Shown: one piece after another, positions 6,862 through 13,136 of the stretch
Layout of the letters: each line of letters starts with the position of its first letter
Position numbering within the stretch: position 1 is the first letter of the stretch
DNA from: Actinomycetota bacterium
GTDB taxonomy: Bacteria; Actinomycetota; Actinomycetes; Actinomycetales; Cellulomonadaceae
DNA: 22,294 nucleotides
Assembly (NCBI GenBank): GCA_018898235.1
Contig: JAHIJU010000048.1
Coordinates: 1-22,294 of the forward strand
Reading direction: 5' to 3'
Notes under the pieces: model-generated
What the model was told of the DNA's origin: nothing
Seen by the model: the letters and a program-made list of their open reading frames with translations, nothing else
Database searches by the model: none
Made by a program: the position numbers and the translations under genes

Positions 6862-7833
6862 TCAGACAGCTCCGGTCCGTGTCAGCGCCCGCAGCTGGAA
6901 CGAGCCGATCAGCACCGGGATCCAGGTCGTGACCACCCGGTAGAACAGCACCGTCGGCAGGGCGACGGCCGTGGGGACGCCGAACCCGACGAGCCCTGCG
7001 GTCAGGGCCGCCTCGACGGCTCCGACCCCGCCCGGGGTGGGTGCGGCACTCGCGACGCTGCCGGCCACCATGGTGGTGAAGGCCGCGGCGACGGGTCGGC
7101 TCGGCTGCCCGAACGCGATCAGGCACGCCCACATGGTCAGCGCGGCCGACGCCGTGGTCCCGGCCGCTCCCGCGACCGCCTGCGCGAGGCGTCGCGGGTC
7201 GGTCAGCAGGGACGACAGGTGCCGCACCGCGGGCAGCACCTGGTCGCGGAACAACGTCGTCAGTCGCGTGCGCAGCCGCTGTGAGCTGAGGTACACGATC
7301 CCGCTGGCCACGAGCAGGACGACGACGCCGGCGAGCGCCCAGCGCTCCCAGCCGGGTTCCCGGGTCAGCGACTCGCTGCGCGCCCCGAAGGCGAGCAGCA
7401 GGGCGAGCATGCCGATGTGGGTGGTGGACTGCACGACCGCCTGCAGCGCGACCGTGCCGGTCGCCAGTGCGGGGTCCAAGCCCTGTGTGGACAGGTAGCG
7501 GACGTTGAGGGCCAGGGAGCCGACGCTCGCCGGCGTCACGGTGCCGGTGAACGAGGTGGCGAGCTGCACGCGGACGGTCCGGCGGAACGGGAGCGGCCGC
7601 GGAGAGCAGGCCCGCAGCGAGAGCGCCGCGGTGAAGAAGCCGCTGGCAGCGAACAGCACGGCCACCCCGGCCCAGACGGGGTTGCCGTTGCGGACGGCAT
7701 GGATCATGTCGGGCAGCTCCTCGGCCAGCGCCACCACGACGGCCAGCAGCCCGATGCCGAGCACGCCCCAGACGGCCCTCCACGCCCACCGGTGGCGCCG
7801 ACCCGAGGGCGGCGGCTCGGCTGCCGCTGTCAC
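6862..7833 (-). CDS. UPF0104 / lysylphosphatidylglycerol-synthase-type transmembrane flippase-like protein
   Basis: A 323-residue integral membrane protein. The GTG start at 7833 overlaps the stop of the upstream thioesterase gene (GTGA, 7830-7833), so it is translationally coupled; longer frames upstream would run through tesB. About seven to eight hydrophobic segments are visible (for example residues 20-40, 54-74, 122-150, 166-184, 220-242, 250-265, 276-315). Family motifs are TSFTGTVTPASVGSLALNVR (93-112) and APTPGGVGAVEAAL (264-277), the signature of the YbhN/UPF0104 family related to the flippase domain of MprF. Members are thought to move lipids or lipid-linked molecules; the substrate is not evident. 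It is the last gene of the globin-tesB operon. Confidence 0.85.
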   Translation of the reverse strand: MTAAAEPPPSGRRHRWAWRAVWGVLGIGLLAVVVALAEELPDMIHAVRNGNPVWAGVAVLFAASGFFTAALSLRACSPRPLPFRRTVRVQLATSFTGTVTPASVGSLALNVRYLSTQGLDPALATGTVALQAVVQSTTHIGMLALLLAFGARSESLTREPGWERWALAGVVVLLVASGIVYLSSQRLRTRLTTLFRDQVLPAVRHLSSLLTDPRRLAQAVAGAAGTTASAALTMWACLIAFGQPSRPVAAAFTTMVAGSVASAAPTPGGVGAVEAALTAGLVGFGVPTAVALPTVLFYRVVTTWIPVLIGSFQLRALTRTGAV

Positions 7834-8699
7834 AGGTCGGGAACCCGGATCATGCCCTCCTGGGCGATGGAGGCGACCAGGGTGCCGTCGGCGGTGTAGA
7901 CGCGAGCGGCACCCAGACCACGACCGCCCTGGGCGCTCGGCGCCGACTGCACGTACAGCAGCCATTCGTCCACCCGTGCCGGGCGGTGCCACCACATCGC
8001 ATGGTCGAGGCTCGCCACCGACAGGCCCGGGTGCGACCAGCTCACCCCCGACCGGCGCAGCACGGGTTCGAGCATCACCTGGTCGCAGGCGAACGCGAGC
8101 AGCGCCCGGTGCAGCAGCGGGTCGTCGGGCAGCGGCGCGCGGGCCTTCATCCACACGAGCTGGCGACCGCTGGCGTGCTCGTGCCGCTCGAGGTACAGCG
8201 ACCCGCCGACGTGCCTCAGGTCGAAGGAGGCGTCCCGGCTCCAGAACCGGGCGACCGGGTCGTCGACGTGTCCGAGGGCGTCCATCGCGGACGGGGTCTG
8301 CTCGGGGGACGGGACCAGGGCGGGCATCGGGTCGCAGTTGTCGAAGCCGGGCTGGTCGGCCTGGAACGAGGCGATCGCGGACAGGATCGGGAGCCCGGAC
8401 TGGAGCGCGTTGACCGCGCGGGAGCTGAAGGACCGGCCGTCGCGCAGCCGGGAGACCTCCAGCTCGACGGGGACATCCAGGCTGCCCGGCCGCAGGAAGT
8501 ACGCGTGCAGCGAGTGCGGTGCGCGGCCTTCGGGCACCGTCCGCCCGGCAGCGATGAGCACCTGGGCCAGGACCTGGCCACCGAACACCCTCCCGGTGGG
8601 GTGCGGGAGGTTCTGCGCCACGAAGGTGTCGGCGCCGGTCGCGGCCGGGTCGAGCACCTCGAGCAGGGTGGCGACCGCGCGGGCGCCCGAGTCGCTCAT
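7830..8699 (-). CDS. tesB: Acyl-CoA thioesterase II (TesB)
   Basis: A 289-residue double-hotdog thioesterase. The ATG at 8699 overlaps the globin stop (ATGA, 8696-8699). N-terminal hotdog signature: GRVFGGQVLAQVLIAAGRTV (36-55), then HSLHAYFLRPG. The C-terminal hotdog holds the residues aligned to the E. coli TesB triad: Asp206 (ACDQ), Ser230 (in the ASLDHAMWWHRP motif, where a Ser replaces Thr) and Gln280 (SIAQEGMIR). It hydrolyses medium- and long-chain acyl-CoA in the cytosol. Length is the family norm (about 285-290). It is coupled on both sides, to globin upstream and the flippase-like gene downstream. Confidence 0.95.
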   Translation of the reverse strand: MSDSGARAVATLLEVLDPAATGADTFVAQNLPHPTGRVFGGQVLAQVLIAAGRTVPEGRAPHSLHAYFLRPGSLDVPVELEVSRLRDGRSFSSRAVNALQSGLPILSAIASFQADQPGFDNCDPMPALVPSPEQTPSAMDALGHVDDPVARFWSRDASFDLRHVGGSLYLERHEHASGRQLVWMKARAPLPDDPLLHRALLAFACDQVMLEPVLRRSGVSWSHPGLSVASLDHAMWWHRPARVDEWLLYVQSAPSAQGGRGLGAARVYTADGTLVASIAQEGMIRVPDL

Positions 8700-9133
8700 G
8701 CCCGACCCGCCGCGCGATCGGTGAGCGTCTGCACCGCGACAGTGCCGGGGACGGTCGGGTCCGCCGTGTTGCGCAGGAAGTTCGCGGTGCGTTCGAGGTG
8801 CTCCCAGAGCTGGGCGGCGTGCTCGGGGGCCAGGGCGAGCTCGTCGAGGGAGATCCGCATGAGTGCGAGCCATCGGTCCCTGGCCTGGCTGTCCAGCCGG
8901 AACGCCGCGTGCCGCATGCGCAGGGCGGGGTGCCCCCGGCGGTCCGAGTAGGTGGTGGGGCCGCCCCAGAACTGCTCGAGGAACCAGGTCATGCGGTCGC
9001 ACGCGCCGGCCAGGTCGTCCGGGTACATCGGGCGCAGCAGGGTGTCGTCGGCCACCTGCTCGTAGAACCGCCCGACGAGTCGGGCAAAGGTCTCATGACC
9101 GCCGACGGCGTCGTAGAGGGTCTGCGTGCTCAC
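8696..9133 (-). CDS. glbO: Group II truncated haemoglobin (GlbO / trHbO)
   Basis: A 145-residue protein, using the GTG at 9133 as start. An upstream GTG at 9142 would add three residues, but it sits inside the TAGGGT box that fits as a leaderless -10 for 9133. Haem-pocket residues typical of group II are visible: Tyr24 (B10, RFYEQV), Tyr37 (CD1, RPMYPDD), proximal His75 (F8, RMRHAAF) and Trp88 (G8, RDRWLALM). FLEQFWGGPTTYSDRRGHP is the hallmark pre-F stretch. Family members bind O2, NO and sulfide-type ligands and are implicated in oxidative/nitrosative stress tolerance and membrane-linked respiration. Here it leads a coupled operon with tesB and a lipid-flippase-like gene. Confidence 0.95.
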   Translation of the reverse strand: MSTQTLYDAVGGHETFARLVGRFYEQVADDTLLRPMYPDDLAGACDRMTWFLEQFWGGPTTYSDRRGHPALRMRHAAFRLDSQARDRWLALMRISLDELALAPEHAAQLWEHLERTANFLRNTADPTVPGTVAVQTLTDRAAGRA

Positions 9134-9146
9134 GGCGCCCACCCTA
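9131..9146 (-). promoter_or_regulatory. Leaderless-type -10 element of glbO
   Basis: Reading the minus strand, TAGGGT (9146-9141) is followed by 7 nt and the GTG at 9133. This spacing supports a leaderless transcript and decides the start codon. The promoter faces away from the EIIB promoter within a 51-bp gap. Confidence 0.65.
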
Positions 9147-9172
9147 GAAGGTCCGTCGCCGCGGTGGCGGGC

Positions 9173-9187
9173 TAGTCTGGGGCGATG
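9173..9187 (+). promoter_or_regulatory. Leaderless-type -10 element of the EIIB gene
   Basis: TAGTCT (9173-9178) is followed by 6 nt and ATG at 9185. No good Shine-Dalgarno is needed or seen. The -35 regions of this and the glbO promoter must overlap or cross, since only 26 bp separate the two -10 boxes. Confidence 0.65.
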
Positions 9188-9415
9188 AGCAAGGCGGAGC
9201 AGATTCTCGCCGCACTGGGGGGTGCGGCCAACGTCGTCGAGCTGGAGCCGTGCATCACCCGGCTGCGGGTCCAGGTGGGCGACGCCGACGTCGTCGATGA
9301 CGGTGCGCTGAAGGACGCGGGCGCGTTCGGCGTCGTGCGCTCCGGCCGGATCGTCCAGGTGATCGTGGGCCCCGAGGCCGACGACCTCGCCGTCGAGCTC
9401 GACCGGCTCCGCTGA
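9185..9415 (+). CDS. PTS system glucose/sucrose-family EIIB domain protein
   Basis: A 76-residue stand-alone EIIB. The phosphorylated cysteine is Cys23 in the family motif LEPCITRLR, followed by VQVGDADVVDDGALKDAGAFGVV and the GRIVQVIVGPEA beta strand. EIIB takes phosphate from EIIA and passes it to sugar bound by the membrane EIIC. No EIIC is fused or adjacent; it must work with an EIIC encoded elsewhere or have a regulatory role. The EIIA gene follows after 8 bp, so the two form a mini-operon. Confidence 0.92.
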   Translation: MSKAEQILAALGGAANVVELEPCITRLRVQVGDADVVDDGALKDAGAFGVVRSGRIVQVIVGPEADDLAVELDRLR

Positions 9416-9423
9416 GCGCGACC

Positions 9424-9876
9424 GTGCTCGTCGCCAGTCCCCTCGGCGGGACCGTGCGGGCGATCACGGAGGTGCCCGATCCGGTGTTCGCCGAGCTCAT
9501 GGTGGGCCCGGGTGTCGCGCTCGTGCCGCGGCCCGTGGCCAGCGATACGGCGTGCGCGCCGTGCCCGGGCGTGGTGGCCGCGGTGCACCCGCACGCATTC
9601 GTCGTGGAGACCGCCGACGGCCGGGCGGTCCTGGTGCACGTGGGGATCGACACCGTGCGCCTGCAGGGTCAGGGCTTCACGCTGCACGTGCGTGCCGGCG
9701 ACACGGTGGTGACCGGTGACCGGATGATCACGTGGTCACCGGTGGACGTGGCCGCTGCGGGGTTGTCGACGCTGTGCCCGGTGATCGCGTTGCAGGCCGA
9801 TCCGGGCGCGGTCCGTGCCCTGCTCGGGCCGGGCGCCGAGGTGGACCAGGGCGGCCCGCTGCTCGACTGGGCCTGA
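9424..9876 (+). CDS. PTS system glucose-family EIIA (Crr-like)
   Basis: A 150-residue protein starting at GTG 9424, 8 nt after the EIIB stop; no strong ribosome site is seen, so reinitiation is likely. The beginning SPLGGTVRAITEVPDPVFAE matches the EIIA(Glc) start (SP-G-V--L-EVPDPVFA). The phosphoryl-accepting His72 lies in LVHVGIDTVRLQGQGF, with accessory His57 in HPHAF. It accepts phosphate from HPr and passes it to EIIB. Cys residues at 44 and 47 (CAPC) are not usual catalytic residues of the family. Its association with a sugar-specific EIIC cannot be read from this window. Confidence 0.93.
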   Translation: MLVASPLGGTVRAITEVPDPVFAELMVGPGVALVPRPVASDTACAPCPGVVAAVHPHAFVVETADGRAVLVHVGIDTVRLQGQGFTLHVRAGDTVVTGDRMITWSPVDVAAAGLSTLCPVIALQADPGAVRALLGPGAEVDQGGPLLDWA

Positions 9877-9907
9877 GGCACAGCGGCCGGGCCTGAGGCA
9901 CAGCGGC
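9869..9907 (+). repeat. 19-bp direct repeat spanning the EIIA stop codon
   Basis: The unit gggcctgaggcacagcggc occurs at 9869-9887 and again at 9889-9907, separated by one base (period 20). The first copy contains the EIIA stop codon (9874-9876). Each copy holds the odd palindrome GCCTGAGGC. It looks like a small local duplication in the 49-bp gap before the convergent mechanosensitive-channel gene. Confidence 0.9.
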
Positions 9908-9925
9908 TCGCGCGCATCGGCGCCG

Positions 9926-10924
9926 TCAGGGCGTCGGGTCCGCGTCCTCCGCGCGATGGCGCACCCACAGGTCCCGTTGGCCGGCCAACGGGATGCCCGC
10001 TTCGGTCAGCGCCGCCCGGGCGGCCACCCGCAGTCGGCGGGCAACCTCCCACTGGCGGGCCGGGGAGGTGCGCAGCTGGATCCGCAGCGTCACCGCGTCG
10101 AAGGTCAGCCTCTCGATCCCGGTGACCGTCGGCTCACCGTCGACGTCCCCGCCGATGCCCGGATCGGTCGCGACCTGGCGTGCGGCCTCGACCAGCAGTG
10201 CGCGCACGGTGTCCAGGTCGGCGAAGTAGTCGACGTCGACCTCGACGGTCGCCTGCGCCCACTCCTGGGTCTTGTTGCCGACCCGGATCATCGATCCGTT
10301 GGGGATGAACCAGAGCACACCGTCGGCGTCCCGGATCTTGGTGACCCGCAGCCCGACGGCCTCCACGGTCCCGGTGGCCGGCCCGGCGTCGATCACGTCG
10401 CCGACGCCGTACTGGTCCTCAGCGAGCATGAACAGCCCGGTGAGGAAGTCCTTGACGAGGGACTGGGCGCCGAACCCGAGTGCGACGCCGACGATGCCGG
10501 CCGATGCGATGAAGGGTGCGAGGTTGATGTTGAGGGCATCCAGCACCAGGAACAGCACGATGCTGCCGACCAGCAGCGAGGCCCCCGAGCGCAGCACCGA
10601 GCCGACGGTGCGTGCCCGCTGGGCGCGCCGGGCCGCGAGCAGCGGGTTGGCGCGGGCCAGCACCGAGGTGAGCTCGCGTTCGCCACCGTTGCCCGCCGGC
10701 GCGGTGGCCAGTCGGTTGGTGACCGCCGAGATGCCCGAGCGCAGCAGCGCGAGCGTCAGGCCGCCGACCACGAGGTACAGCACGATCCGCAACGGGAGCC
10801 CGACGAACCAGGACCACCAGCTCCACACCGAGGTCGGGTCGGTGGGCACCAGGGCGACGCCCGACGGTGCCGGGCTGGGGGTGCCCGTGGCCGCCACGAC
10901 CACGCTGGCCACCACCCGGCTCAC
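9926..10924 (-). CDS. MscS-family small-conductance mechanosensitive ion channel
   Basis: A 332-residue membrane protein with GTG start at 10924 overlapping the stop of the prolyl oligopeptidase gene (GTGA, 10921-10924). Hydrophobic helices lie at about residues 33-62, 112-132 and 135-165. The third contains the pore-lining MscS motif with small residues (ASAGIVGVALGFGAQSLVKD, 140-159). The beta domain follows, with EDQYGVGDVID (169-179), GTVEAVGLRVTKIRDADG and WFIPNGSMIRVGN, the MscS consensus. It releases solutes on hypo-osmotic shock. The 332-residue length and three-helix layout match the minimal E. coli MscS type. Confidence 0.93.
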   Translation of the reverse strand: MSRVVASVVVAATGTPSPAPSGVALVPTDPTSVWSWWSWFVGLPLRIVLYLVVGGLTLALLRSGISAVTNRLATAPAGNGGERELTSVLARANPLLAARRAQRARTVGSVLRSGASLLVGSIVLFLVLDALNINLAPFIASAGIVGVALGFGAQSLVKDFLTGLFMLAEDQYGVGDVIDAGPATGTVEAVGLRVTKIRDADGVLWFIPNGSMIRVGNKTQEWAQATVEVDVDYFADLDTVRALLVEAARQVATDPGIGGDVDGEPTVTGIERLTFDAVTLRIQLRTSPARQWEVARRLRVAARAALTEAGIPLAGQRDLWVRHRAEDADPTP

Positions 10925-13056
10925 TGCTGCACCCCGAGCCCCGTGCGTTCGGCCACGAACTGCAGCTGCTCGACGCCGAGCGCGATGCTGCGGGACAGCG
11001 AACGCCCGGCGTGGCCGACGCCCACCTCACGGCGGATCAGCACAGGTGCGTCCACCGGACGGGCGCTGGTCGCGGCCTGCAACGCCGCGGCCAGCTTGCG
11101 CGCGTGCAGCGGGTCGACGCGGGTGTCGCCCTCGAACACGGTGAACAGCGTCGAGGGGTACGCCGTCCCGGGCCGCACCCGGTGGTAGGGGGAGTAGGCG
11201 AGCAACCAGTCCAGCTCGGCAGGCACGTCGGCGTCGCCGTACTCCTCGGTCCAGGTGACGCCGAGCCCGAACCGCTGGTAGCGCACCATGTCGAGCAGCG
11301 GCGCCGAGCACACGACCGCCGCGTACAGGTCGGGGCGTTGGGTGAGTGCGGCGCCGACCAGCAGTCCTCCGTTCGATCCACCCCAGATCGCCAGCTGCGC
11401 ACTGGTGGTCCAGCCTGCGTCGACGAGCGCCTGGGCGACGGCGTGGAAGTCGTCGAACACGTGCTGCTTGTTCTCCCGCATGCCGTCGCGGTGCCAGTGC
11501 TCACCCTCCTCGGAGCCGCCGCGCAGGTTGGCCACGACGTAGACGCCGCCGGACTCCACCCAGGCCAGGGTGGTGGCCGAGTACCCCGGGTCCATGCCGA
11601 TCTGGAAGCCGCCGTAGCCGTACAGGATCGTCGGCGCCGGCGCGATCGGGCGGCCGTCGCCGTCGAGTGCCGACGTGGGGGCGATGACGAAGGCGCGCAC
11701 CGTCGTGCCGTCGGCGCTCGTCGCCTCGATCTGGCGCACGGTGACGGGTGGCACCTGCGCCGGGGCACCGGGCGGGCTCGCCCAGAGCCGGACAGTGCCG
11801 TCGGCGTAGCGGTGCACGCTGGGCACGCTCGTGTGGTCGGTGTAGGAGAACCACAGCTCGCCGCCGCCCTCCGGCCGGGTCACGAGGCCGGAGATCGACC
11901 CGAGCCCGGGCAGTGCGACGGTCCCCGTCCGGACACCCGTCACCGGGTCGTGCAGGCTCACCTCGCTCACCGCGTGCCGCCGCCAGGAGGCGACGAGCAC
12001 CTCGGCCGTCGTGCGGGTGCCGCCGCCGTCCAGCAGCGCCACGTCCTCAAGGACCGCCTCGGGGTCCTGGGCGAGCAACGGGTGCCAGACCTGCGGGTCC
12101 TCGGGATCCGCCCACGCCAGTCGGCCGCGCGGCGCGTCCAGATCGGTGTGCACGTACAACCGGCCGTCCCGGGCGACCCAGGCGCCCACCTCGGCGTCCA
12201 GCCCGACGGCGACCTCGGCGAACACCGGTGCGTCGGCCGGTGAGGCGCTCAGGTCGGCGATCCACACGTCGGTGCGCGGCGCCGTCCCGGCGGAGGCCGA
12301 GACCACCAGCCACCGCCCGTCCCGGGACACCTGCACGCCGTAGTAGTTGGTGTGGTCCAGACCGGCGCCGAACACCTCGACGTCCAGGTCCGGGTCGGAG
12401 CCGACCAGGTGCAGCCAGAGGCGGCGGTGGTACTGCTCCTCACCGGCCGGGACCAGGTCCGGAGCCAGCCGGCGCACGTAGTAGAACGCCCGACCGCCCG
12501 GCAGCCAGGCGACGGGGGAGTAGCGGGTGCGGTCGATCGGTCCGTCGACGTCCAGCCCGGAGGCCACGTCCAGCACCCGGAGCACCGACTCCTCGGTGCC
12601 GCCGCTGGACACCTGGTACGCGAGCAGGTCGCCCTCCTTGGACGGCTGCCAGGCGTCGAGCGTCGTCGTCCCGGCGGGGTCGAGCGCGATCGGGTCGACC
12701 AGCACCCGCTCGTCGTCGGCCTCGTGCACGATGACGACGCCGTGCTCCTGGTCTCCCGCCCGCCGGGAGGCGAACCACCGGTCGCCGCGCCAGGCCGGGG
12801 CCGAGACGTGCCCGGCACCCAGCAGCTCACGCATCCGCGCGGTCAGCTGTTCGGAGGCGAACGGCCCGCCCGCCAGGCGTTCGACGATCGAGGCCCGGAC
12901 CGTCCCGTAGAGCTCGTCCTGGGCGGCCGACCACCGCCGCGTGGACTCGGCGTCCGCGTCCTCCAGCCAGCGGTACGGGTCGGGCACCGGGCGACCGTGG
13001 AGGTCCTCGACGAGGTCCGTGCGGTCGGCCGGGGGGTAGGAGGCGGGGATCGTCAC
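10921..13056 (-). CDS. Prolyl oligopeptidase (S9A family serine peptidase)
   Basis: A 711-residue cytosolic enzyme, GTG start at 13056 supported by a leaderless -10. The first segment (YPPADRTDLVEDLHGRPVPD followed by PYRWLED) is the S9A N-terminal signature. A seven-bladed beta-propeller covers about residues 70-420 and restricts access to small peptides. The C-terminal alpha/beta-hydrolase domain carries the triad: Ser561 in GGSNGG, Asp644 in GDTRV (Arg646 fits the substrate-binding Arg of the family) and His682 in GVGHAG. No signal peptide is present. It cleaves after proline in short peptides. It is followed by a translationally coupled MscS channel gene. Confidence 0.95.
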   Translation of the reverse strand: MTIPASYPPADRTDLVEDLHGRPVPDPYRWLEDADAESTRRWSAAQDELYGTVRASIVERLAGGPFASEQLTARMRELLGAGHVSAPAWRGDRWFASRRAGDQEHGVVIVHEADDERVLVDPIALDPAGTTTLDAWQPSKEGDLLAYQVSSGGTEESVLRVLDVASGLDVDGPIDRTRYSPVAWLPGGRAFYYVRRLAPDLVPAGEEQYHRRLWLHLVGSDPDLDVEVFGAGLDHTNYYGVQVSRDGRWLVVSASAGTAPRTDVWIADLSASPADAPVFAEVAVGLDAEVGAWVARDGRLYVHTDLDAPRGRLAWADPEDPQVWHPLLAQDPEAVLEDVALLDGGGTRTTAEVLVASWRRHAVSEVSLHDPVTGVRTGTVALPGLGSISGLVTRPEGGGELWFSYTDHTSVPSVHRYADGTVRLWASPPGAPAQVPPVTVRQIEATSADGTTVRAFVIAPTSALDGDGRPIAPAPTILYGYGGFQIGMDPGYSATTLAWVESGGVYVVANLRGGSEEGEHWHRDGMRENKQHVFDDFHAVAQALVDAGWTTSAQLAIWGGSNGGLLVGAALTQRPDLYAAVVCSAPLLDMVRYQRFGLGVTWTEEYGDADVPAELDWLLAYSPYHRVRPGTAYPSTLFTVFEGDTRVDPLHARKLAAALQAATSARPVDAPVLIRREVGVGHAGRSLSRSIALGVEQLQFVAERTGLGVQQ

Positions 13057-13068
13057 GCAGGCAGGCTA
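13054..13068 (-). promoter_or_regulatory. Leaderless-type -10 element of the prolyl oligopeptidase gene
   Basis: On the minus strand TAGCCT (13068-13063) is followed by GCCTGC and the GTG at 13056, a 6-nt spacing expected of a leaderless transcript. Confidence 0.6.
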
Positions 13069-13120
13069 CGACGAGCGGCGCGCAGGTCCGCAGCCACCCC
13101 GCCGGACGGCCGCGCCGTGG

Positions 13121-13136
13121 CAGGATCACGCACGTG
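13121..13136 (+). promoter_or_regulatory. Leaderless-type -10 element of malQ
   Basis: CAGGAT (13121-13126) is followed by 7 nt and the GTG at 13134. The hexamer has C in place of the first T, so this is weaker than the others. It faces the prolyl oligopeptidase promoter in the 77-bp divergent gap. Confidence 0.5.
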
